A DNA stretch of 24,903 nucleotides from Pseudomonadota bacterium. Lineage in GTDB: Bacteria > Pseudomonadota > Gammaproteobacteria > Steroidobacterales > Steroidobacteraceae. The stretch is from the NCBI GenBank assembly GCA_947454665.1, contig CANGMU010000006.1, positions 1 through 24,903 of the forward strand, given 5' to 3'. Positions 7,401 to 14,421 of the stretch are shown here, in pieces (position 1 is the first letter of the stretch; each line of letters starts with the position of its first letter). The notes beneath the pieces were generated by a model that had not been told where the DNA came from, made no database searches, and saw only the letters and a list, made by a program, of their open reading frames with translations. A program made the translations under genes and the position numbers.

Positions 7401-8636
7401 GTGGCGAAGCGGTCTGACAGAACCTTGATCGTGGGCCTGGACATCGGAACGTCCAAGGTGGTGGCGCTCGTGGGCGAGCTGCAGCCGGATGGCCGCATCG
7501 ACGTGATCGGCAAGGGCTCCCACCCGTCCCGCGGCCTGAAGAAGGGCGTGGTCGTCAACATCGAGTCGACCGTCCAGTCGATCCAGCGTGCCGTCGAAGA
7601 GGCCGAGCTGATGGCTGACTGCGAGATCAACGCGGTCTATGCAGGCATCGCCGGCAGCCACGTCCGGAGCCTCAATTCCCACGGCGTCGTGGCGATCCGC
7701 GACCGCGAGGTGACGCCGGCGGATGTCGAGCACGTGATCGATGCGGCCAAGGCCGTGGCCATCCCGGCCGACCAGAAGATCCTGCACGTTCTGCCCCAGG
7801 AATTCGTCATCGACGGCCAGGAAGGCATCCGCGATCCCATCGGCATGTCCGGCGTGCGGCTCGAGGCGAAAGTGCACATCGTGACTGGCGCGGACAGCGC
7901 CGCGCAGAACATCGTCAAGTGCGTGCAGCGCTGCGGACTCGTCGTCGAAGACGTCGTTCTTGAGCAGTTGGCGTCCGCACATTCCGTGCTCACCGAAGAC
8001 GAGAAGGAACTTGGCGTCTGCATCGTCGACATCGGTGGCGGCACGACCGATTTAGCTGTTTTCTCTGGCGGAGCAATCCGTCATACTGCCGTCATTCCAA
8101 TCGCTGGTGATCAGGTCACCAACGACATAGCGGTCTCGATGCGAACACCGACGCACTACGCAGAAGACATCAAGATCCGACACGCTTGCGCGCTGTCACA
8201 GTTGGCCGACCCCGACGAAAGCATCGAGGTCCCCAGCGTCGGTGACCGTCCCGCCCGCCGGCTTGCCCGCCAGACCCTCGCTGAAATCGTCGAGCCCCGC
8301 TATGAGGAGCTCTTCGGCCTCATCCGTGACGAACTGCGCCGGAGCGGTTTCGAAGAAGTCATCGCCGCGGGCATCGTGCTGACCGGTGGCAGCGCCAAGA
8401 TGGAAGGCGCGATCGACCTCGCCGAAGAAATCTTCCACATGCCGGTGCGGCTCGGACTGCCGACCGGTGTTTCCGGCCTCACTGACGTGACCCAGAATCC
8501 GATCTATTCGACCGGCGTGGGGCTTCTGCTCTACGGCCGCGAGAATGCGGTGCCTGTCCGCCAGGGACGCCAGTTGCCGGTGGATGTCGGCAACGTGCTT
8601 GCACGAATGAAGTCCTGGTTCCAAGGGAATTTCTAG
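7401..8636 (+). CDS. ftsA: Cell division protein FtsA (actin-like Z-ring tether)
   Basis: Actin/Hsp70-fold ATPase that anchors FtsZ to the inner membrane and recruits later division proteins. GTG 7401 gives 411 residues, close to E. coli FtsA (420). Visible are phosphate-1 LIVGLDIGTSKVVALVGEL, the FtsA-specific 1C subdomain after it, phosphate-2 DIGGGTTDLAVF starting near D210, the adenosine motif GIVLTGGSAKMEGA, and a C-terminal amphipathic membrane-targeting helix ending RMKSWFQGNF. Bases about 8050-8210 use unusually many rare codons (TTA, ATA, CGA, CCA, ACA) compared with their surroundings. The gene is followed by 41 bp and then ftsZ. Confidence 0.96.
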   Translation: MAKRSDRTLIVGLDIGTSKVVALVGELQPDGRIDVIGKGSHPSRGLKKGVVVNIESTVQSIQRAVEEAELMADCEINAVYAGIAGSHVRSLNSHGVVAIRDREVTPADVEHVIDAAKAVAIPADQKILHVLPQEFVIDGQEGIRDPIGMSGVRLEAKVHIVTGADSAAQNIVKCVQRCGLVVEDVVLEQLASAHSVLTEDEKELGVCIVDIGGGTTDLAVFSGGAIRHTAVIPIAGDQVTNDIAVSMRTPTHYAEDIKIRHACALSQLADPDESIEVPSVGDRPARRLARQTLAEIVEPRYEELFGLIRDELRRSGFEEVIAAGIVLTGGSAKMEGAIDLAEEIFHMPVRLGLPTGVSGLTDVTQNPIYSTGVGLLLYGRENAVPVRQGRQLPVDVGNVLARMKSWFQGNF

Positions 8637-8677
8637 CTTTTCCGTTATTTGCCGCTTTTATCTCAGGAGCTCGCGCA

Positions 8678-9883
8678 ATGTTTGAACTCATGGACGCCTA
8701 CAGCCAGAACGCCGTCATCAAGGTCATTGGTGTTGGCGGCGGCGGCGGAAACGCCGTGTCGCACATGGCTACCTGCGGCATCGATGGAGTCGACTTCCTG
8801 TGCGTGAACACGGACGCCCAGGCGCTGAAGCACTCGAAGGTGAAGACCTCGCTGCAGATCGGCGGCGACATCACCAAGGGCCTGGGCGCCGGCGCCAACC
8901 CGGAAGTGGGTCGCTCGGCCGCCATCGAGGACCGTGAGCGCATCGTCGAGATGATCGACGGCTGCGACATGCTCTTCATCACTGCCGGCATGGGCGGCGG
9001 CACCGGCACGGGCGCGGCGCCGGTCGTTGCCCAGATCGCCAAGGAGCTCGGCATCCTGACGGTCGCCGTCGTGACCCGCCCCTTCGACATGGAAGGCCAC
9101 AAGCGTTCGACTGCCGCAGAGAACGGCATCAACGAGTTGGGCAAGTACGTCGATTCCCTGATCACGATCCCGAACCAGAAGCTGCTGACGGTGCTCGGCG
9201 CGCAGACCACGCTGCTCGACGCCTTCAAGGCCGCCAACCAGGTGTTGCAGGGCGCCGTGCAGGGCATCGCCGAGCTGATCACCCGTCCGGGCCTCATCAA
9301 CGTCGACTTCGCCGACGTGAAGACAGTCATGGCGGAAACGGGCATGGCGATGATGGGCAGCGGTGCCGGCGTCGGCGAGGGCCGTGCGCGTATCGCGGCC
9401 GAAGCCGCCGTTTCGTCGCCGCTGCTCGAGAACATCGACCTGTCCGGCGCGCACGGCATCCTCGTGAACGTCACCGCGGGCATGGACCTGTCCATCGGCG
9501 AGTTCGAAGAGGTCGGCAAGATCGTCAAGCAGTTCGCGTCGGAAGATGCGACGGTTGTCGTCGGCACGGTCATCGACCCGGAAATGACCGGCGAGCTGCG
9601 TGTCACGGTCGTGGCCACGGGCCTGAACCGCGCCGTCGTCACGCGGCAGCAGCCGGCGCCCGCGCCTGTCGTTGCGCGTGCCGAACCGGCTGTGCGGGCC
9701 GTGCGCGCGCCGGCCGCGGCGCCGCAGCGTCCGGTCGCCGCTCAAGTCAATTACAGCGAATTCGATGCCCCGGCAACGCAGCGCAGCCAGCAGCGTCGCG
9801 CGGTGGGTGACGGCATCGCCGTCGAGCCGCTGAACGAAGACCTGCTGGACATCCCGGCCTTCCTGCGCCGCCAGGCCGACTGA
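8678..9883 (+). CDS. ftsZ: Cell division GTPase FtsZ
   Basis: Tubulin-like GTPase that forms the cytoplasmic Z-ring. The 401-residue protein shows IKVIGVGGGGGNAVSHM at the N-terminus, the tubulin signature GGGTGTG (106-112), a T7 synergy loop NVDFADV (208-214) with catalytic D210 and D213, and a Pro/Ala/Arg-rich variable linker (about 320-385). The conserved C-terminal peptide LLDIPAFLRRQAD (389-401) binds FtsA and ZipA. A strong ribosome site, AGGAG at 8665-8669, precedes ATG 8678, fitting the large amount of FtsZ a cell needs relative to FtsA. Codon use is strongly biased, as in highly expressed genes. Confidence 0.98.
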   Translation: MFELMDAYSQNAVIKVIGVGGGGGNAVSHMATCGIDGVDFLCVNTDAQALKHSKVKTSLQIGGDITKGLGAGANPEVGRSAAIEDRERIVEMIDGCDMLFITAGMGGGTGTGAAPVVAQIAKELGILTVAVVTRPFDMEGHKRSTAAENGINELGKYVDSLITIPNQKLLTVLGAQTTLLDAFKAANQVLQGAVQGIAELITRPGLINVDFADVKTVMAETGMAMMGSGAGVGEGRARIAAEAAVSSPLLENIDLSGAHGILVNVTAGMDLSIGEFEEVGKIVKQFASEDATVVVGTVIDPEMTGELRVTVVATGLNRAVVTRQQPAPAPVVARAEPAVRAVRAPAAAPQRPVAAQVNYSEFDAPATQRSQQRRAVGDGIAVEPLNEDLLDIPAFLRRQAD

Positions 9884-9910
9884 CCGCCGGTTGCCGGCCT
9901 GGCTGTGGTA

Positions 9911-9937
9911 CGGTAGCGCCCCATCCGGGGGCTACCG
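9911..9937 (+). promoter_or_regulatory. Stem-loop in the ftsZ-lpxC gap
   Basis: CGGTAGC (9911-9917) pairs with GCTACCG (9931-9937) and CCCC (9919-9922) pairs with GGGG (9927-9930). The loop is ATCC and one G (9918) is bulged, giving 11 base pairs. No T-run follows, so it is not a classic terminator. It ends 21 nt before the lpxC ATG and could act as an attenuator, a processing site or a stabilising element. The structure is directly visible; its function is inference. Confidence 0.55.
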
Positions 9938-9958
9938 CACCCCATCCTGATTAGAGAA

Positions 9959-10885
9959 ATGGTCGGGCAACGCACACTCAAGAACAGCATCCGCGCCACC
10001 GGCGTGGGTCTCCATACGGGCACCAGGATCATCATGACCTTGCGGCCCGCCGAGCCCGACACGGGCATCGTGTTCCGCCGCGTCGATCTGCCTGGTGCCC
10101 CTGAAGTCCGGGCCCGCGCCACGAGCGTCGGCGAAACCCGCCTGGGCACCACGCTTGTCGAGGGCGAGGCCAAGGTTTCCACCGTCGAGCACCTGCTGTC
10201 CGCGATCGCCGGCCTTGGCATCGACAATGTCGTCGTCGAGGTGGATTCCGGCGAGGTGCCCATCATGGACGGCAGCGCGGGTCCTTTCGTCTTCCTGCTG
10301 CAGTCGGCAGGCATCGCCGAGCAGGCTCGCCCCAAGCGCTTTGTCCGTGTGCTGAAGCGCGTCGAAGTGCGCGACGGCGACAAGTGGGCCCGCTTCGATC
10401 CTTACGATGGCTTCCGGGTCAACTTCGAGATCGAGTTCGACCATCCGGTCTTCAAACGCCATTCGCAGACGGCGTCGATGGATTTCTCCACGACGACCTA
10501 TCTGAAGGAAGTCAGCCGCGCACGGACCTTTGGCTTCATGCGCGACCTCGAAACCATGCGCGCGCACAACCTCGCGCTGGGCGGCAACCTCGACAACGCG
10601 ATCGTCCTCGACGATTCAGGCGTCATGAACGAGGACGGGCTGCGCTCCGAGGATGAATTCGTGAAGCACAAGATCCTCGACGCGATCGGGGACTTGTACC
10701 TGCTGGGCCATTCACTGATCGGCGAATTCTCGGGTTTCAAGTCCGGTCACGGCCTGAACAACCGCCTGTTGCGCGCGCTGTTGTCGGACCGTTCGGCCTG
10801 GGAAGAGGTCATCTTCGAGAAGCCCGAGCAGGCGCCTATTTCCTACGCCGAACCGCACGCGGTGCCCGAAACCTCCAACGACTGA
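9959..10885 (+). CDS. lpxC: UDP-3-O-acyl-N-acetylglucosamine deacetylase LpxC
   Basis: Zinc-dependent cytosolic deacetylase, the first committed step of lipid A synthesis. The 308 residues begin QRTLKNSIRATGVGLHTG, a close match to the family N-terminus. The zinc ligands are visible: H78 in VSTVEHLLSA, and H237 and D241 in KHKILDAIGD. The catalytic H264 is in KSGHGLNN. ATG 9959 is fixed by the homology; the ribosome site (AGAGA) is weak, unlike that of ftsZ, which suggests modest translation. The gene ends 9 bp before the convergent DUF721 gene with no obvious terminator between. Confidence 0.98.
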   Translation: MVGQRTLKNSIRATGVGLHTGTRIIMTLRPAEPDTGIVFRRVDLPGAPEVRARATSVGETRLGTTLVEGEAKVSTVEHLLSAIAGLGIDNVVVEVDSGEVPIMDGSAGPFVFLLQSAGIAEQARPKRFVRVLKRVEVRDGDKWARFDPYDGFRVNFEIEFDHPVFKRHSQTASMDFSTTTYLKEVSRARTFGFMRDLETMRAHNLALGGNLDNAIVLDDSGVMNEDGLRSEDEFVKHKILDAIGDLYLLGHSLIGEFSGFKSGHGLNNRLLRALLSDRSAWEEVIFEKPEQAPISYAEPHAVPETSND

Positions 10886-10894
10886 CCGGCGCTT

Positions 10895-11236
10895 CTAGCG
10901 TCGCAGGTTGCCGGTTGGCATGACGCGAACCGTGATGCGGCTGCCTGGCGCTGCCGCGTCTGCCATGTCCGGTGGGGATTCGGCCAGCGCGAGTTTCAGG
11001 CGCGCCGCCCAGGTCGCTGCATCCGCGAACACCACCACTTCGCCGGGCTTGGCGATCACCGCCGCCACGTGTGGCCGCAGTTCTTCCGGCAATTGCGCCA
11101 CAAGCCGTTGGCGTAGCACCTCGGCACCGTCCGCACCCAGCCGGACCGCAGCCAAGGCGTCGCCCCGCAGCGTCCGCTGCAGCAGGTCGCCGGCGGCGGT
11201 GGGGCGCGAGCGGGGTCGGAAGGGTCTGCCGGGCAT
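10895..11236 (-). CDS. DUF721 / DciA-like protein
   Basis: Small basic protein (113 residues) with the DUF721 pattern: an Arg/Pro-rich N-terminus, LLQRTLRGDAL, LRPHVAAVI, and the core strand-helix VVVFADAATWAARLKLALAE followed by ITVRVMP. DUF721 includes DciA, which loads or activates the replicative helicase DnaB in bacteria without DnaC; this copy is at the short end of the family. A DUF721 gene near lpxC and secA is common in gammaproteobacteria. It is convergent with lpxC and divergent from secA. The family call is fairly firm; the helicase-loader role is inferred from family knowledge. Confidence 0.75.
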   Translation of the reverse strand: MPGRPFRPRSRPTAAGDLLQRTLRGDALAAVRLGADGAEVLRQRLVAQLPEELRPHVAAVIAKPGEVVVFADAATWAARLKLALAESPPDMADAAAPGSRITVRVMPTGNLRR

Positions 11237-11345
11237 GTGGGCGGGCTTTTTAGGGTTGAAATGGCGTGTCGAGGAACCATGGTAGCCGCCAGGACCCTCT
11301 TATGCCGTAAAATGGTCGGTCGACCGATCCCCCAAGGAATACTCC
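11237..11345. promoter_or_regulatory. Divergent dciA-like/secA intergenic region
   Basis: This 109-bp gap must hold the start signals for secA and probably for the leftward DUF721 gene. It contains a 12-bp perfect palindrome TCGGTCGACCGA (11316-11327), a TAAAAT (11308-11313) that could be a secA -10 box though no good -35 sits 17 bp upstream, a TTGAAA at 11256-11261, and AAGGA (11334-11338) as the secA ribosome site. No secM-like leader gene is visible before secA. Confidence 0.4.
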
Positions 11346-14072
11346 GTGCTCCAGTTCTTGACGCGTATTTTCGGCAGCCGCAACGAACGCATCGTCCGCG
11401 GATATGGGCGGATCGTGCGCGCGGCCGGCGAGCTGGAGCCTTCCCTGCAGGCGTTGTCCGACGAGGCGCTGGGCGCCAAAACGGTTGAATTCCGCGAGCG
11501 GATGCAGGCTGGCGCGACGCTGGATGCGCTACTGCCGGAAGTCTTCGCCGTCGTGCGCGAGGCCGCGCGCCGCGTCATGAAGATGCGCCATTTCGACGTT
11601 CAGCTCATCGGCGGCCTGACGCTGCACGAGGGCCGCATCGCCGAAATGCGCACCGGCGAAGGCAAGACGCTGATGGCGACGCTGGCGGCTTACGCCAACG
11701 CCCTGCCCGCCGAAGGCGTGCATGTCGTCACGGTCAATGAATACCTCGCTCAGCGCGACGCGGACTGGATGGGCCCGCTGTACCGCTTCCTGGGCCTCAC
11801 GGTTGGCGTGATCAGTGGCCAGCAGGCGTCCGAGGAAAAGCGCGCGGCGTATGCCTGCGACATCACCTACGGCACCAACAACGAATTCGGTTTCGATTAC
11901 CTGCGCGACAATCTCGCGTTCCGTCTGGAAGACCGGGTGCAGCGTCCGCTGGCCTATGCGGTCGTCGACGAAGTCGACTCCATCCTGATCGACGAGGCGC
12001 GCACGCCGCTCATCATTTCCGGCCCTGCCGAAGAAAGCACAGAGCTCTACCAGGCCATCAACGCGCTGGTGCCGCAGCTCGTGCGCCAGGAAGTCGAGGA
12101 AGGCCCGGGCGACTATTCGGTCGACGAGAAGGGCAAGCAGATCCATATCACCGAGGCCGGCCACGAGCGTGTCGAGCAGCTGATGTCCGAGGGCGGCCTG
12201 CTGCGCGAAGGCGAGAGCCTCTACGACGCGGCCAACATCCGCCTGATGCACCACCTGAACGCGGCGCTGCGGGCGCACGCGCTCTACCATCGCGACCGCG
12301 AATACATCGTACGGGGTGGCGAGGTCATCATCGTCGATGAGTTCACCGGTCGCACCATGCCGGGCCGTCGCTGGTCGGATGGCCTGCACCAGGCCGTCGA
12401 GGCCAAGGAAGGCGTCAGCATCCGCGAGGAGAACCAGACGGTCGCCTCGATCACCTTCCAGAACTACTTCCGCCTCTACAAGAAGCTCTCCGGCATGACC
12501 GGCACGGCCGATACCGAAGCGCCGGAATTCCTGCAGATCTATGGCCTCGAGGTCGTCGTGATCCCGACGCACCGACCCATGGTCCGCAAGGACCACGCGG
12601 ACCTTGTCTACCTGTCGCAGGAAGACAAGTTCAACGCGATCATCGAGGACATCAAGGACTGCGCGCAGCGTGGCCAGCCGGCGCTGGTCGGCACGACGTC
12701 GATTGAAACCTCCGAATACCTGTCTGGCCTGCTGAAGAAGCAGGACATCGCCCACGAAGTGCTGAACGCCAAGCAGCATGAACGCGAGGCACACATCGTT
12801 GCCCAGGCTGGCCGTCCGGGTGCGGTGACGATTGCCACCAACATGGCCGGCCGCGGCACGGACATCAAGCTCGGTGGCAACCTCGAGTTCGAGCTGGCTG
12901 ACCTGGAAGCCGCCGGCGAGACCATCGATGACGCGCGTCGCGCGGCCTTGCAGGCGGAATACGACGAGCGGCACCAGAAGGTGCTGGCCTCGGGCGGCCT
13001 GCACATCATCGGCACCGAACGCCACGAGTCCCGCCGTATCGACAACCAGCTGCGCGGCCGTTCCGGTCGCCAGGGAGACCCGGGTTCCAGCCGCTTCTAT
13101 CTCTCGATGGAAGACCAGCTGATGCGCATCTTCGGCGACCCGAACCGCACCAAGCGCCTGCTGGCGCTGGCCGGCATGAAGCAGGGCGAGGTCATCGAGA
13201 GCGGCATGCTGACGCGCCAGATCGAGAAGGCGCAGCGCAAGGTCGAAGCCCACAACTTCGACATCCGCAAGCAGCTGCTGACCTTCGACGACGTGGCCAA
13301 CGACCAGCGCAAGGTGGTCTATCACCAGCGCACGGCGCTGCTCAGCGCGCCGGACCTCAAGGATGCGGTCGACAGCATGCGCGAGGATTCGGTCGCCGCC
13401 GTGATCGACCTGCACGTGCCGAAGCAGGCCAGCCCCTCGGACTGGGACCTCGATGGTCTTGCCGAGGCAATGGCGCGCGACTTCAACACGCGCATCGAAC
13501 CCAAGGCCTGGTTGGGCGACAGCGAGGAAGTCGACGAAGTCGGCTTCCGCCAGCGAGTCGTCGACGCGGCCAATGCCGTCTACGACGAGAAGTGCACGCG
13601 CATCGGTCGCGAGATCATGTCGCAGGTCGAGCGCGACGTCGTGCTGCGCACGCTGGACCAGCACTGGCGCGACCACCTCGCTGCGATGGACTACCTGCGC
13701 CAGGGTATCCACCTGCGCGGCTATGCCCAGAAGGATTACCGCTACGAATACAAGCGCGAATCCTTCGAGCTCTTCCAGGCGATGCTCGAGCGCGTGAAGC
13801 ACGAGGCCTCTTCGTTGCTCTCGAAGGTCGAGATCCGCACTCAGGAAGAGGTGGATCGCGAAGAGGCCGAGCAGCGCGAGCGCCTGACGCGCGCCCTGCA
13901 GGCCCGCCATGCCGAAGCGCAGTCCGTGCTGACGTCAGCGGAGGAGGGCGCCGAGCCTGCCGCCGATGCCGACGCGACCTACATGCGCCAGGAGCGCAAG
14001 GTTGGTCGCAACGACCCTTGCCCCTGCGGCTCGGGCAAGAAGTACAAGCAGTGCCACGGTAACCTCGGCTGA
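11346..14072 (+). CDS. secA: Preprotein translocase ATPase SecA
   Basis: Cytosolic and membrane-bound motor that drives preproteins through SecYEG. At 908 residues it is near E. coli length (901). Seen in order: Walker A MRTGEGKTL (GEGKT 104-108), YGTNNEFGFDYLRDN, the DEAD-type motif with D208-E209-V210-D211 followed by SILIDEART, the preprotein-binding region, NMAGRGTDIKLGG, GTERHESRRIDNQLRGRSGRQGDPG in adjoining blocks, and QHWRDHLAAMDYLRQG in the helical scaffold. The C-terminal zinc tail has C892, C894, C903 and H904 (NDPCPCGSGKKYKQCHG), which binds SecB and phospholipid. The start is GTG 11346 after AAGGA. In many gammaproteobacteria mutT follows; here a receptor gene does. Confidence 0.98.
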   Translation: MLQFLTRIFGSRNERIVRGYGRIVRAAGELEPSLQALSDEALGAKTVEFRERMQAGATLDALLPEVFAVVREAARRVMKMRHFDVQLIGGLTLHEGRIAEMRTGEGKTLMATLAAYANALPAEGVHVVTVNEYLAQRDADWMGPLYRFLGLTVGVISGQQASEEKRAAYACDITYGTNNEFGFDYLRDNLAFRLEDRVQRPLAYAVVDEVDSILIDEARTPLIISGPAEESTELYQAINALVPQLVRQEVEEGPGDYSVDEKGKQIHITEAGHERVEQLMSEGGLLREGESLYDAANIRLMHHLNAALRAHALYHRDREYIVRGGEVIIVDEFTGRTMPGRRWSDGLHQAVEAKEGVSIREENQTVASITFQNYFRLYKKLSGMTGTADTEAPEFLQIYGLEVVVIPTHRPMVRKDHADLVYLSQEDKFNAIIEDIKDCAQRGQPALVGTTSIETSEYLSGLLKKQDIAHEVLNAKQHEREAHIVAQAGRPGAVTIATNMAGRGTDIKLGGNLEFELADLEAAGETIDDARRAALQAEYDERHQKVLASGGLHIIGTERHESRRIDNQLRGRSGRQGDPGSSRFYLSMEDQLMRIFGDPNRTKRLLALAGMKQGEVIESGMLTRQIEKAQRKVEAHNFDIRKQLLTFDDVANDQRKVVYHQRTALLSAPDLKDAVDSMREDSVAAVIDLHVPKQASPSDWDLDGLAEAMARDFNTRIEPKAWLGDSEEVDEVGFRQRVVDAANAVYDEKCTRIGREIMSQVERDVVLRTLDQHWRDHLAAMDYLRQGIHLRGYAQKDYRYEYKRESFELFQAMLERVKHEASSLLSKVEIRTQEEVDREEAEQRERLTRALQARHAEAQSVLTSAEEGAEPAADADATYMRQERKVGRNDPCPCGSGKKYKQCHGNLG

Positions 14073-14080
14073 CAGCCGCC

Positions 14081-14101
14081 GGCCCGCCGCCCCGGCGGGC
14101 C
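14081..14101 (+). terminator. Candidate secA terminator hairpin
   Basis: GGCCCGCC (14081-14088) pairs perfectly with GGCGGGCC (14094-14101) around a GCCCC loop, 9 bp after the secA stop. It is followed by a C/T-rich stretch rather than a T-run, so it may be an inefficient or Rho-assisted terminator. Confidence 0.5.
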
Positions 14102-14229
14102 CCTCCCTCCTTGCCTTGGATCCCTGCTCGCAGCCTCTGCGGGCAGGCCGGGCACGTTCGACGGTCACAGTACCTGGGGTAGTCAAAAAGCAACAAGACC
14201 CGGGGCTCTTGGCGAAAATTCGTCGCTTG

Positions 14230-14259
14230 TTGACAGCGAAACACCTTCGCGAGTAACGT
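14230..14259 (+). promoter_or_regulatory. Candidate sigma-70 promoter for first TonB-dependent receptor
   Basis: A perfect -35 TTGACA (14230-14235) is followed after 18 bp by TAACGT (14254-14259), a moderate -10. The spacer contains the GCGAA/TTCGC dyad, and the -35 overlaps the right arm of the CAACAAG/CTTGTTG repeat, as an operator might. If used, it makes a leader of about 155 nt. Confidence 0.4.
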
Positions 14260-14363
14260 CCGCTCGCTCGAAGAAATCCGGGGTTTTTCGTAATTCTTTC
14301 CCTCGTTGGCGGATCAATGGTTGCCATCAGGCAACGCAAAAAGCGATTCCGCTCGCTTCGAGC

Positions 14364-14380
14364 AACGCAATTGTTGCGTT
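14364..14380. repeat. Inverted repeat AACGCAA-ttg-TTGCGTT
   Basis: Two perfect 7-bp arms (14364-14370 and 14374-14380) surround TTG. A further direct copy of AACGCAA lies at 14333-14339, 31 bp upstream, about three helical turns. It is a candidate operator or RNA hairpin in the receptor leader. Confidence 0.5.
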
Positions 14381-14408
14381 TTAACTTCACCTCGATGATA
14401 TCGATACC

Positions 14409-14414
14409 AGGAGA
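14409..14414 (+). promoter_or_regulatory. Ribosome binding site for first TonB-dependent receptor
   Basis: AGGAGA lies 7 nt before ATG 14422. The protein from this ATG begins directly with a signal peptide, so the in-frame ATG at 14317 is not the start. Confidence 0.75.
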
Positions 14415-14421
14415 TCTGAGT

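Larger units (their letters stand above)
14073..14421 (+). promoter_or_regulatory. Gene-free, repeat-rich leader before first TonB-dependent receptor
   Basis: No convincing gene lies here. After the GC hairpin the composition becomes AT-richer. Visible elements are an inverted repeat CAACAAG (14191-14197) / CTTGTTG (14226-14232), a GCGAA-acacc-TTCGC dyad (14236-14250), and a CGAAGAA/TTTTTCG stem (14269-14275 with 14284-14290). There are also a GTTGCC-atca-GGCAAC dyad (14320-14335), a direct repeat TCCGCTCGCT (14259-14268 and 14348-14357), repeated AACGCAA heptamers, and TATCGATA (14399-14406). It probably holds the receptor promoter plus a long structured 5' leader. Confidence 0.5.

Noticed and set aside
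10908..11285. + strand open frame across the DUF721 gene.
   Set aside because: The - strand frame carries DUF721 motifs; the + strand frame is low-complexity and has no ribosome site.
11529..13910. A 793-codon open frame antisense to secA.
   Set aside because: It is the mirror of a strongly G/C-third-position gene; the composition is Asp/Arg/Val/His-rich with no family signature, whereas the + strand is unmistakable SecA.
14317..14421. In-frame ATG giving a 35-residue N-terminal extension of the first TonB receptor, or a separate leader peptide.
   Set aside because: The extension would bury the signal peptide, has no ribosome site, and overlaps the repeat-rich leader; ATG 14422 has AGGAGA and an immediate signal peptide.
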